Source: Ceratothoa steindachneri
Lineage: Eukaryota > Arthropoda > Malacostraca > Isopoda > Cymothoidae
Assembly: GCA_963969495.1 (NCBI GenBank)
Contig: OZ018330.1
Coordinates: 71,945,954 to 72,009,953, forward strand
Direction of reading: 5' to 3'
DNA: 64,000 bases
Shown: piece by piece, positions 1 to 11,725 of the stretch
How the letters are laid out: each line of letters starts with the position of its first letter
How positions within the stretch are numbered: position 1 is the stretch's first letter
The notes under the pieces: generated by a model
Seen by the model: the letters and a program-made list of their open reading frames with translations, nothing else
Database searches by the model: none
Told to the model about the DNA's origin: nothing
Made by a program: the position numbers and the translations under genes

Positions 1-94
1 ATCTTTTAGTTTTGTTAACAAATTACATATAATTCTTAACTATAAACTGTAATATATGTCCTAACAGCTTGTGATATACTTTTACAGATAACCC

Positions 95-1833
95 ATGGCG
101 GCGCTAACAAAGAAGAAGTGCCGACAGTATTCTGTTGAATATTTGTCCTACGGATTTCTTCCATCACCACAGAATGCCACGAAACCAATGTGCCTCATAT
201 GCATGGATGTACTTTCAAATGCAAGCATGAGGCCTTGTAAACTGAAAATATATCTGGAAACCAAGCACAATGAAAAAAAAAGACAAACCAGTAGAATACT
301 TTAGAAAATTCCGTGATGATTTTCAAGCAAGAAAAACAGTGGTTGAAGTGTTAAACTGCCAAGTAAGCAAACTAAATGATGGTTTATTGGCATCTTATGA
401 AATTAGCAAGATAATAGCAAAGGCTGAAAAACTCATAATATTGGTGAAACAGTAATTTTGCCAGCAGTGTTTGTTATAATTTCATCAGTTCTGAAACAAA
501 GTGCAAGTGAAATCACTAATTCCATCCCGTTAAGCAACTCATCTGTATCACGACGCATTGATGAAATGGCAGAGGATCTTGAAAAGCAATTAATAGCTAA
601 TTTTCAAGTAAAACAGTTTGCTCTTCAGCTTGATGAATCAACATTAAGAGCTAATGAAGTAATTCTACTAACATATGTTAGATTTATGGATGATCAAGGA
701 CCCAGAGAGGAATTGCTTTTCACCAGAAGTCTTAAGTCAGACACAAGAGGTGAAACAATTTTTAATGAAGTTGTTACATATTTCAAGGAAAGCAATATTC
801 CACTCAAAAACATAATGAAATGTGCTACTGATGGTGCATCATCCATGACTGGCAGATACAAATGTTTTATTGTACACTTGAAACAAGCTGTCTCCGGAGT
901 ATTTTGCATACACTGTGTGGTACACCGTCAACACTTAGTTGCTAAGAAATTGGATAGACGCCTACATGATGCCCTCAGTGTTGTGATAAAAGTGGTTAAC
1001 CATATTAAATCAAATTCTCTAAGAGACCGCCTCTTTCGTGAATTCTGTAGTCAAAATAGAGAAGAGTTTGAACGTCTTGTAATGCATACTGAGGTGAGAG
1101 GGTTGTCAAAGGGGAATTGTCTTATTTCTGGCCAACGCCCATCTTGGAGAACAACTGATTGCAACTAAATGTGATGTACTTTACTTATCAGATATATTTG
1201 AAAAAATCAATTTACTTAATAAACAGCTCCAAGGAAAAAATTCTGATCTCATTTCCAGTAAAGGTGCAATTACTGCTTTCCTGCAAAAGCTACAGTTGTA
1301 CAAGATTAATATCAGACGTCGAGCATTTGAACAGTTTCCTTGTTTGGCCTCAATTAGCAGCGCTCTGCACGATGATGATCTTGCATTGTATGGGGAATAT
1401 TTGGAAAATTTACACAAAGATATGCAAGCTCGGTTTAGTGACTTACTCATGGTGGATATACCAACTTGAATGACAATTCCTTTCGAAGTTAATGTTGCCG
1501 ATGCAGACATTTCTTTACAGGAAACCCTCATTGAATTACAAAGTGATGAAATATTGCAGGCAAAATTTAAAGATGGGAAGCATGATATATGGAAAACAAA
1601 TGAAGCTGCTAAAAAGTATCCACTACTGTGGGATAAAGCACAACTCTACGTCATTGCTTTTCCATCATCTTACCTTGTTGAATCAGGATTTAGTCGTATT
1701 TTTCACTTATTGTTAAAAGCTCGTAATAGACGACATTGTGCAGAGGGGTGATCTTCGACTATCATTGACATCGATGGAGCCGAATATACAAAACTCGCTG
1801 AGCAACATCAGTCACAGGGATCTAATTGAATAA
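95..1833 (+). pseudogene. hAT transposase, ZBED5-like, broken
   Basis: This is a decayed DNA-transposon transposase of the hAT superfamily, close to the ZBED5-type branch. The pieces lie in order but in different frames. The N-terminal part (about 95-300) has a BED-type zinc finger (PMCLICMDVLSNAS followed by a K-x-H pattern). The long middle piece (458-1168) holds the RNase H-like core with LDESTL, the conserved CATDGASSM block and CIHCVVHRQHL. The C-terminal dimerisation region (1470-1751, PSSYLVESGFSRI) is followed in another frame by RGDLRLSLT, with a stop at 1831-1833. Frameshifts or stops at about 300, 456, 1168-1470 and 1750 make it non-functional. The superfamily call is safe; the closest named relative is inferred. 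Confidence 0.88.
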
Positions 1834-2102
1834 ATCTACATTTTTTATTTAATTACTCACTTATCTTTTTAAAGGAATATTATGAATTATTTATTAATGT
1901 ACAGAAATGCTACATAGAATTTAACTATTAAATCATTTATTTGTATTAGTTTAAACTTAAAGTTTTCCTTCAAAATAAGCATAATTATATACTACTTTTT
2001 TACTTATTGATACAATTCCTTTGCTTTTATATTAGTGAAAAATTTGGGGGCTTTGGGGACACCAAATATTTTTTAAAGGAAAAGGGTCCATGGGTAAAAA
2101 AA

Positions 2103-2117
2103 GGTTGAGAACCACCG
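2103..2117. repeat. Right terminal inverted repeat of the hAT element
   Basis: GGTTGAGAACCACCG at the end of the hAT unit is the reverse complement of the common hAT terminus (cagtggttctcaacc type). The next eight bases (actcacac) would be the target duplication. The matching left end lies outside the window. The junction falls inside a Helitron reading frame, so this hAT inserted into a Helitron. Confidence 0.7.
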
Positions 2118-2945
2118 ACTCACACGGATTGAAAAATGTAATCTTCTGAATTTAAATGGTAATTCCGACCCTGATGGATTTAGTGATATTCTCTGAATTA
2201 AGACATCCTCTCCTTTTCCACGTCCACTAAGAATGGTTGCCTCTATGAAATGGGGCATCAAATTAGTTGCCACCAGACGAGTGAAGTTAGAGAGTTTTGT
2301 TAGATTTAAATTGCGCAAAAACATTATTTAGATTTATTAACTTCAATTCAAGTTGGTGAAGAGTTATGTTAGGAGGTTCTAGAGAGTTTAGGAACTCTAT
2401 GGAATATTCGACTATTTGAGTATGATCAAAAATTGTAGCAATTGACTTGTAAATTTGTGGACTTCGTGAGAGAAAGAGCAGTAGATGTTTATTGATTCTG
2501 CAGACAGTGTTTTTCTTCGAAGCCAATATACATAGCTCTTTCGCAAAGCCAGCTGTAGTTTTTTGTAGTTTTGCTGAAGATTGGATAATCACTTTGCCTT
2601 GAGATTATCAATAGTATTAATAACCATGCAGACAGGAGATATGTGTATTCCACAATCAGCATCAAGATGTACTTTGCCATTTGCCAGTGTCAGAATGTTT
2701 TGGGCAAATTTTGCTGACAGTTGATAACCAAAGGGCTCTGTCCATATTTGTGTTTAGAGACAGTGTTCTAATATCCGTACACAAAGAAGATGATTTTAGG
2801 CAAGCCCGGACCTCACCTTTCCTGCATAATTTATGGATCACTGGAAGTGTCTGCTTGAAATCAGCTTACTTCAAAGCAGTGACACCTCCCATAAGAGCCT
2901 CCCAATCCCTGATGTCTTGCATTGGCTCACTTATGAGCCACTGAA
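2118..2945 (-). pseudogene. Helitron PIF1-like helicase, C-terminal part
   Basis: Read on the minus strand, this stretch carries successive helicase blocks of the Rep-Hel protein of Helitrons, split over several frames. Near 2945-2830 come QDIRDWEALMGGVT and then ADFKQTLPVIHKL (motif III area), followed by ACLKSS and LSLNTNM. At about 2590-2290 come LASKKNTVCRIN and YSIEFLNSLEPPNIT. At about 2280-2130 comes TRLVATNLMPHFIEATIL with GEDVLIQRI. The frame runs directly into the hAT end at 2117 (SIRVS), so the final motif VI is displaced by that insertion. Many indels; dead copy. Confidence 0.85.
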
Positions 2946-3251
2946 TAATTTATTAAAAATGATTCTTTAACCAATTCTACATCATAACATTTCTTGGTAG
3001 GCAATATTTTTTGTCTTTCCATGTGGTGGATGGCCAAACAGATTGCTTTTGATTCCCACATGTGAAAAATGATGTAGGGAAAAATTAACCTGTCTTTTGA
3101 GAGGTCTAAAACCGACTCACGTTCCCTCGATTGAACACACGGGGCAGGTTTGGAAAAGGGTCCGTAACTCCATTTGGAGTGGACTTAGAGACTCGGGGAC
3201 CACTTCTATTATCTTCCTCGGAAAACTTTAAATAAGAATAAACTTCATTTT

Positions 3252-3254
<3 letters not shown>

Positions 3255-3322
<68 letters not shown>
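3255..3322. repeat. (TA)n microsatellite, left flank of the Tc1 element
   Basis: Uninterrupted TA dinucleotide tract of about 34 units. It directly abuts the left end of the Tc1-like element. Confidence 0.98.
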
Positions 3323-3326
<4 letters not shown>

Positions 3327-5071
3327 TTATGGATTTAAACAACAATGCTAATGAAACTAATTTTATTGATTGCAAATAGATTTATTTTGACACATTGTCA
3401 GAGTGTTGTCTTTTGCATTCAAGAGTGCTTTAACACGTCTTGGCATGACATTGATCAATGTTTTGCACATTTCCTGGATTCGCTTAGATCTGAACCGAAC
3501 TTAAATGAGACGGCATATGAGTTGCAGTTTGGTCGTAATGGTGTCTGTGTGTATTTCATCTTTCAACACATACCATAAACTTTCAATCGGATTCATGTTC
3601 GGGAAATTTCCGAGCCATAGAAGCACACCATGCCTTCACTGATTTTGCTGTATGACATGGGGCCGAGTCTTGTTGGAATATCCTAGGTCTGTGGCCATAG
3701 CATTAACATATTTGAGGAAGTAAACGACCTTTAAGAACTTCTATATATTTACTTTTCTCGGTTTATAGTTTTCTCAACAATGTGCAAACGACTTGTTGCA
3801 CGCACCGAAATGGCTCCCCGCACCATGATTTTCGTTGGAAATTTTACTGTTTTCCTCAGACATTCAGCAATAAATTCTTCTCTGGGCCGCCTTCTTACAC
3901 TCTGCACGCGGTCATCTAGCACTGCATTAGTTGATTCGTCCGAGAAAACTACCAGCAATAGTAGAAAATACAAGATAAGTATTTGAACAGCCATAGAAGT
4001 ATTGAAAAAGCCATTGAAGTAATGAATCATCAAATAAACTTTATGGTTTGTAAAAATTGGAGCCATTACAAAAATGCGCCACTGTTAAAGTTAGTAGATA
4101 TTAATGCTCCTTTATGAATTAAATGTAACTGATTAGATAGATGTGTCATTTTTACCTTTCCCCATTGTTCTGAAGTTCACTCAAAGTGATTCTGTTCGTA
4201 GCGTACCTTCATCATTGTTTCCGTGAGTCGAGGATTCTTTCTTGGGCGATAAGATTTCAATCAAGCTTCCAAAAGCCTGTCATTCACTGTTCTTCGGGCA
4301 AGGCTAACACCCTCTGCTGTCAGTTCAATAGAAATCTTCCTGTTATTTAAATATTATATGTTATTATGTTGTTGACGAGATTTAAATATTAATTTACTAT
4401 TTATCTATCTGATCTTGGAGTTGTTTTTCGTTTTCGACTACATTTTTCACCCTTTTTCAGTTTAAATCTTGACCATTATCATTTCTTTCTTAATAACAGT
4501 GACTGTTTGAGTTGAAACACCTAGTTTTTTTTTGGTATTTATTTCTGTTTTAATTTATTTTCTTTCAGTAATTCGTTTATTTGTTCAATTTTTCGATGAT
4601 TCAAATCACTCTGTTTACCTATTTTGGCTTAATCCATTTATAGCTAAAAAACTACCTGAAACACACAAAATCAAACTATTAATATAACTAATAAACTATC
4701 TGAGACACATAAAAATACTATTTTTAGCAATCACAGGTTAATATAATAACAGAAAAAAATCCTATTTGCACTCTAAAGCCAAGATACCAACTGACGCACA
4801 CAACTAGTTGTAACTTCATTGAAATGGTCCAATGCAGTGTTGTTCTTTCAGTGTTTTCAATTATACTTACAAAGTAACCTAAGGCTCTTGAAAATAATAG
4901 TTAAATAGTTGCTCGGTGTTGATGCATAAAATAAATCCATTTGTAATCAATAAAAATTGGTTTCACTCGCTTTTTTGTAGAAAATAGTAGTTTGGGAAAA
5001 ATCATAATAATGGCGGAATTATTATGGATATTTTTCCAAAATTTTACTTTTTGCTACAAAAGCCAGTGAAA

Positions 5072-5074
<3 letters not shown>
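3323..5074 (-). mobile_element. Tc1-like DNA transposon inside a (TA)n tract
   Basis: The element is bounded on both sides by (TA)n. Its ends are related inverted repeats: 3340-3385 (aatgaaactaattttattga) matches the reverse complement of 4925-4985 (gtgaaaccaatttttattga). The right end is longer and folds on itself. GGTTTCACT near 5073 pairs with AGTGAAACC near 4963, around a centre near 5017, giving an imperfect hairpin of about 110 bp. Tc1 elements insert at TA, so a (TA)n tract is a plausible target. The transposase inside is decayed. Confidence 0.75.
3357..4640 (-). pseudogene. Tc1-like transposase (DDE), decayed
   Basis: Minus-strand transposase of the Tc1/mariner superfamily in pieces. 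The N-terminal helix-turn-helix relic lies near 4640-4400 (GVSTQTV, then CSRKRKTTPRSDR). The middle lies near 4330-4170 (TVNDRLLEA, KSYRPRKNPRLTETMM). The catalytic core follows, with VVFSDEST near 3940, VWGAI-like MVRGAISV near 3820, FQQDSAPCHTAKSVKAW near 3680 and NPIESLW near 3590. It ends near 3360 (PRRVKALL). About 200 bp of unrelated sequence separates the EQW block from the first catalytic Asp. Multiple frameshifts and stops. Confidence 0.88.

Positions 5075-5137
<63 letters not shown>
5075..5137. repeat. (TA)n microsatellite, right flank of the Tc1 element
   Basis: TA tract with one G interruption at 5103. It abuts the hairpin end of the Tc1-like element and is the probable continuation of the tract at 3255-3322. 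Confidence 0.97.
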
Positions 5138-5139
<2 letters not shown>

Positions 5140-5463
5140 TTGCTTGGAGAATAGGAAAAAGGGAAATGTAAAATAGTGAAATTAGAGCGTATTAATTATG
5201 AAGGAATGGGAAAACTATATTCCTCGTCAAAAATATTCAACGACTAACCTTTTGGGTGTTTCTTCCTTGTATTAAAGGCAGAAAATGAATTCTTAGGATC
5301 GAAATTGCTTGTTTCGGGTGAAAGAAGTGTAATAGATGCGAGTCGTGGTTGTTTATATGTGTAGTAATATAAGGACGAAGATGTATTGGAGTTTAGAGTC
5401 GGGTGTGTAAATTTAATGAGAAAGATTCCAGTTTTCTTAATTGATTTTCTGTCTTGGTCGTCT
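5138..5463. other. Unassigned spacer
   Basis: No gene, repeat structure or recognised element end is visible between the (TA)n tract and the start of the inverted repeat at 5464. Confidence 0.5.
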
Positions 5464-5938
<475 letters not shown>

Positions 5939-5959
5939 CCACTGTATACGAGCCAAAAG

Positions 5960-6020
5960 TTTAATTTACGAGACTAGTTTCCGTAGGTAGTCTATCATAC
6001 CCTCTTCAGACGTATACTGA
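5960..6020 (-). ncRNA. Hammerhead ribozyme motif, PLE 1 downstream copy
   Basis: On the minus strand the order is the stem I 5' side (GTATACG), the core CTGAAGA, stem II (GGTA ... TACC), GAAAC, a two-base loop TA, the cleavage triplet GTC (complement of 5972-5974), then the stem I 3' side (TCGTAAATT). Stem III is only two pairs but lies in the palindrome ACTAGT, so two copies could pair. Hammerheads with tiny stem III are known from Penelope-like elements. Stem II is degraded next to GAAA compared with the second copy. Confidence 0.62.
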
Positions 6021-8297
6021 GAATGCGATTGTTACATAAGTCTATAAATAGCGCGCAGATCATAAAAAAGAAGAAAAAACACAAAGAAACACAAAACGGG
6101 GGAAACAGGTCATTAATCACAGGGTGTGCGAGTCTAAGGTCGTTGACTAAGCTGTTTACGATGAGGTAACGGGAATGGGGGCTGCATTTCAATTGCACAT
6201 GTGACAAATTAAAATTTGGAATTTCTCCTATTAATATAGATTCTATTCTTTTTATTTTACGGAAATCTTTGAAATTATATATGATTTGGGCCTTTGAATA
6301 ATCAATTTGGTGGTTGAAATTGCTAATATGATTTAAAAAACTGGATGTAGTACTGCCTCGTCTGCCATTACCTTTATGTTCATAAATTATGTTCATAAAT
6401 TTGTTAAGGTTCTTCTGGTCTCTCCTATGTAGAATGAGGGACAGTTTTTAGAGCCACACAGGATTAAATATACACCTGCTTCATTTGGCTGATCCACGGG
6501 CTTGGTCGAAGGGAAAGATTTAAGGATAGAAAAAGGGTACTTAAATGTGGTTAGGCCTGGAGAAATACCTTTTTCACTCCTTTGTTGAGAGGAGAAAAAG
6601 TGAGGGATAGACCCTTCGTATTACTAAATTTGCTTTTATCCTTGGGACGGTAATGAGTAGATTTTGCTTTAGATAAACTTCCATTGATCACGTGGAGGTG
6701 ATAAATTAATTCAATGAAACTGCAGGTTATATATGTAATCTCGTCTTCTAGAAAACAAGGGTCAGATATCCTAAGTGCTCTCAAAAACAGACCTGATGCA
6801 ACGGTTCGCTTAATGTTAATATCATGATGAGAAAAGAAATGGATATAAGAGTTAGAATGGGTTGGTTTCCGGTACACAGTGAAGCTAATTTTGTCAATGA
6901 CTAACAATTTTTACATCAAGAAAGGATATACAATTATCTTTTTTTCAACTCTATTTTAAAATTGATGGTGGGATGGAGGTCGTTAAGATTTTTAAGGAAA
7001 TTGTCAAATAGGTTTAAACTATTTATGTGCCAAATCGATATGGCATTATCTACATACCTATACGATACAAAATTATGATGGTGAATCACAGTAGGAAGTA
7101 ATGATACTTCGAAACGCTCTATAAAAAGGTTACATAATATATGCGATAAAGGATTACCCATACTAAGACCATATTTTTGACGGGAAAAACCCATATCGCT
7201 GATAAATACATTGTCAGTAATGCAAAGTTTAACAAGATTTATAATTTTAGTTTTGCCTAGGTTTAATTTTTGATTATCTAATACCTTAGATAGAACATCA
7301 AGAGTTTCGTTGACAGGGACATTAGTGAACAGGCTGTCTACATCGAAGCTTACTAAGGTCTTCCTTTTATGTTGATTTTCCTAAATTTTTCAATAGAATC
7401 AGAGAAATGGATTATGTGTGAAGGAGAGGTCAATCCAACAGCGTCGGCAAGAAGGGAGGCTAACCACTTCGAGAGTTTGTATGCATGAGAGTCAATACAC
7501 GATATAATAGGTCGGAGTGGCGTTCCTCTTTTGTGGGTTTTGGCAAACCATTCATACAGCGAAGTGATGGGTTGGTAGGTTTGAAACGATGAAGAAGGTC
7601 TGGGTTGGATCGTTTGAGCAATTTTTGAGAGTTTTATTGAAGATCTCGGTTTTATTTTTTCAATGGGTTGGAAAATAAATTCTCGTAAATGTTCATATCA
7701 TTGAGTAAATCTTGTAATTTTTCAGTATAAGAATTTTTGCCTAACACCGCGATTTGGTTAGTTTTGTCCGATTTTGTTAAGATGATATTTTTGTTAGGAT
7801 TAAGTAATTTGAGAGCATTCATGAGGCGCCTGGGGATCTCTAAGTATTTCACACTGTCACTATGGGATAAAGCACCAGCTACAAAACCACTTCCATAGGC
7901 TATTTTGGAATAACCACTCTAATTTGTTATGAAAGTGGTGTTGACACTTTAGACGAACGCGGGTAAGGGTCAATTGGCACCGTCTCAGTGTGTAAAGAAG
8001 TTGGGTTTGGCTTACGTTTGCTTGGAATTCACGGAGAGTTTCACGTTAAATCTTGAACCGGAGATTGCAGTATCGTTTGGTGACTTGAATGCTATCCACC
8101 AAGGCTCATTTGTCTAGTTTGCAAAACAGGGTTTCTTGATAGCTGATCTTCTTCATGTGGGTGAATGTAGGCGGTGACACTTTTTCTGCTAAGCAGTTTT
8201 GTAAAAAAAAATAATTTAGTTGAGATTTGTGTGCGCTAATCAAGGATCTGATATATTTACGTAAGACTGGTGTATAATAGCAGTTCTCTTGCTCCAT
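5995..8297 (-). pseudogene. PLE 1 reverse transcriptase / GIY-YIG polyprotein
   Basis: Minus-strand blocks in order: an N-terminal piece at 8297-8106, NKNIILTKSDKTNQIAVL near 7790, LVSFDVDSLFTNVPVNETL near 7350, RQKYGLSMGNPLS near 7175, the active-site block SYRYVDNAISIW near 7060, FTVYRKPTHSNSYIH near 6880, and AGVYLILCGSKNCPSFYIGE near 6470 with GETRRTL. The last block is a GIY-YIG-type endonuclease start (here GVY...FYIG). The catalytic YxDD reads YVDN, and several frameshifts separate the blocks, so this copy is inactive. Confidence 0.87.
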
Positions 8298-8324
8298 CGT
8301 GGTAACTAATATAAGTAAAAGAAC

Positions 8325-9078
8325 TCAATGGCGAGTTTATGGTGTATGATAGTGAAACCACTGTATACGAGCCAAAAGTTTAATTTGCGAGACTAGTTTC
8401 GGTATGTAGTTTATCATACCCTCTTCAGTCGTATACTGAGAATGCATTTGTTACAAAAGTCTATAAATAGTATACAGCTCAGAAAAAAAGAAGAAAAAAA
8501 CACAAAGAAACACAAAACGGGGGAAACAGGTCATTAATCAGGGTGTGCGAGTCTAAGAACGTTAACTAAGCTGTTTACGATGAGGTTACGGGAAGGGGGG
8601 CTGCATTTCAATTGCTCATCTAACAAAGTAAAATTGGGAATTTCTCCTATTAATATAGATTCTACTATTTTTCTTTTACGGAAATCTTTACAATTATATA
8701 TGATTTGTGCCTTTGAATAGTCAATTTGTTGGAGGAAATTGCTAATATGATTAAAAATACTAGATCTGGTACTGCCTCGTCTGACATCACCTTTATGTTA
8801 ATAAATTCGTTTTGTTAACGTTCTTCTGGTCTCTCCTATGTAGAATGAGGGACAGTTTTTAGAGCCACACGGGATTAAATATACACCTGCTTCATTTTGC
8901 TGATCCACGGGCTTGGTCGAAGGGAGTGATTTAATGATAGCAAAAAGGTATTTAAATGTAGTTAGGCCTGAAAAAATACCTTTTTTTCACTCCTTTTACC
9001 TTTGAGGAGAGAAGAAAAAGTTAGGGATAGACACTTCGTATTGCTAAATTTCGTTTTTACCTTGGGACAGTAATGAGT
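8325..9078 (-). repeat. Second copy of the PLE 1 3' region (pseudo-LTR)
   Basis: Same orientation as and collinear with 5903-6665, with scattered differences. It contains the GIY-YIG start and the 3' untranslated region. It looks like the 3' end of a tandem, 5'-truncated PLE copy just upstream of the main copy. It stops abruptly at gtagattttg, where the inverted arm begins. Confidence 0.88.
8379..8440 (-). ncRNA. Hammerhead ribozyme motif, PLE 1 upstream copy
   Basis: This is the better preserved of the two PLE 1 copies. The minus strand reads GTATACGA, the core CTGAAGA, stem II GGTATG/CATACC (six perfect pairs with one extra G on the 5' side), GAAAC, TA, then GTC as the cleavage triplet (complement of 8391-8393), followed by TCGCAAATT. 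C15.2-G16.2 and A15.1-U16.1 make a minimal stem III inside ACTAGT. The extra G is the only core irregularity. Confidence 0.7.
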
Positions 9079-9497
<419 letters not shown>

Positions 9498-9834
9498 GGA
9501 CAGATTTTTTTTTTTTAGTTTTTTAGTTCTTCCGTCTTCGTTTTTCGTTTTTAAAAGAAATATAATCGAAGCGAGGGCGGAGGGGTTCGGGGAGGTAATC
9601 GATACCTTCTTTCCCCTTGAATATTTTGTAAATTAAATGGCCAGGAGTTTGGAAAAACTTTCTACAACTGATCCAGCAAAATGTGGTAGTGGTGTACCTC
9701 ATGTCTTGAATACATTTACCCGATTGAATTACTGTTGCGGTAACTGCCCCTAGAAATTCTAGAGGTGGTTAGATGGTATACCGTTTGGACTCTCCTGGAT
9801 CATAAATAATCCCAAACAAGGTCAACCTTTTTTT
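9498..9834. other. Unassigned spacer
   Basis: T-rich start, then mixed sequence. No open frame or repeat recognised before the A/T-rich tail of the LINE at 9835. Confidence 0.5.
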
Positions 9835-11180
9835 ATTAATATTATTTTAGGAGCCCTTCTGGCGACTGCCTACTTGGGCATAAGGCACCGTACTCACGAC
9901 AGCCTAGTACTAGGCTACATTAAAATAAAAATATGCAAAAAAACAATAACAATAAAATAAAAGGAAAAAGGCAACAAGCAGGAAGCACGCTCCGGCGTCG
10001 GGGGGAGGCCCACCTCACCTCAGCACAAGAACGTGCAACCTACAAAAAAAAACAAGAAAAGAGCAGTTAAATAAAGTGGAGGAGGCTGACCTCCTCCAAA
10101 AAGTCCTAAAGTCCACAAGTCAGTGTAAACGAACTCGTCCCGAATACAAGGGATAAGCGGTAGCGACCACGCTCATCTTGGTACTGAAACAGTTAGCATG
10201 AGCAAAGATCACCCAGGCTGGGAAATTCAACAAGAATGTGCCGAACAGTCTCGGGGACAACGCATTCATCACAATATAGTTCAGGCGAACGATCCATCAA
10301 ATGGCGGTGTGTCCAATTTAAAGACGATAGAAAGCAACCTGAAGCCGTTGCGGCATTGGGGGGTAGGTCCATGGGAACAGTCGCGGCGCAATGGCACGCA
10401 ACTTTAGGTTCCCCTCGACTGTCTTGCATCTTTTTTGCCAAGAAGCCCGGAGAGCTGCCCGTATTCCTGCCATGTAACCTGTGTGAGAAAGAGCGAAACG
10501 CTGGTCTGGTCGCCCAGTCCGCATGGGCTCTTTGGCGCTCTCATTCCCCGCAATTCCTACATGTCCAGGATTCCAGAGGAAGATAATCTCGACATCCGCA
10601 CAGCTCGCCAAAACCGTGACGTCTCGGATATTGCAAAACATGGGATGCGGAGATTGCAATGCCCCGAGAGCACGTACAGGTGAATAAGGCACTATGTACG
10701 GCGCAGAGCGAGTGGAATCTCTCCAGCATCGACAAATAGGCTCTCAATGTGGGGAGTGCGGAAAGCTCCGGTCGCTAGGTGAAAGCCTGTGTGGTGGATC
10801 GAGTTCACCTCGAGTCCACGCTCGGCTGTGGATGCATAAAACTCGCATCCGTAGTCGAGCTTCGAACGAACAAAGGATCGATAAAAAAGTAAGGCAGTAG
10901 CTCTATCAGCGCCCCATGCGTTGAACGTCACGGAGCGAAGAATATCCATGGCGTGGGTACAAAAGACCCTAAGGCTGCGAATATAAGCCTCCCAGGTGAG
11001 GCGTTGGTCGAATACAAGACCAAGGAAACGGTGCGGCTCAACCACTTCCAGGCGTACCCCATTAAGAAACAAGTCTGGGTCGGGGTGGAGCCGTGGATGG
11101 CGGCATAAGGGCACCACCTTAGTCTTGGCCAAGATAAAACGAAGCCTGTGCACTTCGGCATAGCGAGAGACGTGGTTCAA
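9835..11180 (-). pseudogene. Non-LTR retrotransposon: RT C-terminus, RNase H and 3' UTR
   Basis: Minus-strand, 5'-truncated LINE. From 11180 the end of the reverse transcriptase is visible (RFLGLVFDQRLTW, YRSFVRSKLDYGC). Near 10575 follows an RNase H block (VEIIFLWNPGHVGIAGNESA), then a Cys/His tail near 10280 (LYCDECVVPETVRHILVEFP). The last 350 bp is 3' UTR ending in an A/T-rich tail at about 9835. The RNase H domain and tail point to an I/R1-type lineage; the exact clade is inferred. A second 3' end of the same family lies at 28.1-28.7 kb. Confidence 0.85.
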
Positions 11181-11717
11181 TGCCTGTTGGCTTATCCTTA
11201 ATGCTACTATTTTACTCGTTCACGATAAATGTTCCGCCTAAGCAATCGTAGAGTTGTTAAGTTTACCCAACTGAGGCCTTTTGTGGTATAATTGCTGCCA
11301 TTGAATACGTGTTTTGACTACTATTGACTTTCAACTAATCCGAAGACTTAGATCCATAGTTCAATTTGTTCTCTCAGCCTTCTTTGGTAGTCTTATTTTA
11401 GTACTTTTATGTTGATAGAGTTGGGCCAGGCATCGTGTGATGACCGGTAGACAGATTGGTCGTTGAATTAGTGTAAAGTACTAGAAGTTTCGGTATTTGC
11501 CGACTTAGTAGAAGCAAGTACATTACTGATCATTTCTGTAAAAAAAGAGTCTGCTTTATCTTTTGACAAAAATGAAATCTGTCAAGGTAAAAAATTCCAA
11601 AGTGCGACACAAAAGTTGTAAATCAAACAAAATCGACGTGTTCATTAAGATGAAATGGAGCCCCTGGCACAAATTCTGCACGTGTTCCCTGAACCTAAAA
11701 TTTTTACCCCAATAATC
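11181..11717. other. Unassigned pre-insertion flank of the hAT element
   Basis: No coding or repeat structure recognised. It would have been continuous with 14628 onward before the hAT insertion. Confidence 0.45.
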
Positions 11718-11725
11718 CACATGGA

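Noticed and set aside
3955..4165. An intron within the Tc1 transposase
   Set aside because: The ends resemble a donor and acceptor (gtaaaaatg, ctggtag), but joining them does not restore the frame; an insertion is equally likely.
3255..5137. Treating the two (TA)n tracts as long target-site duplications
   Set aside because: Tc1-type elements duplicate only TA; the two tracts are better explained as one tract split by the insertion.
10198..10900. Plus-strand frames of 68-116 codons
   Set aside because: They overlap the clear RT/RNase H text on the minus strand and show no motif.
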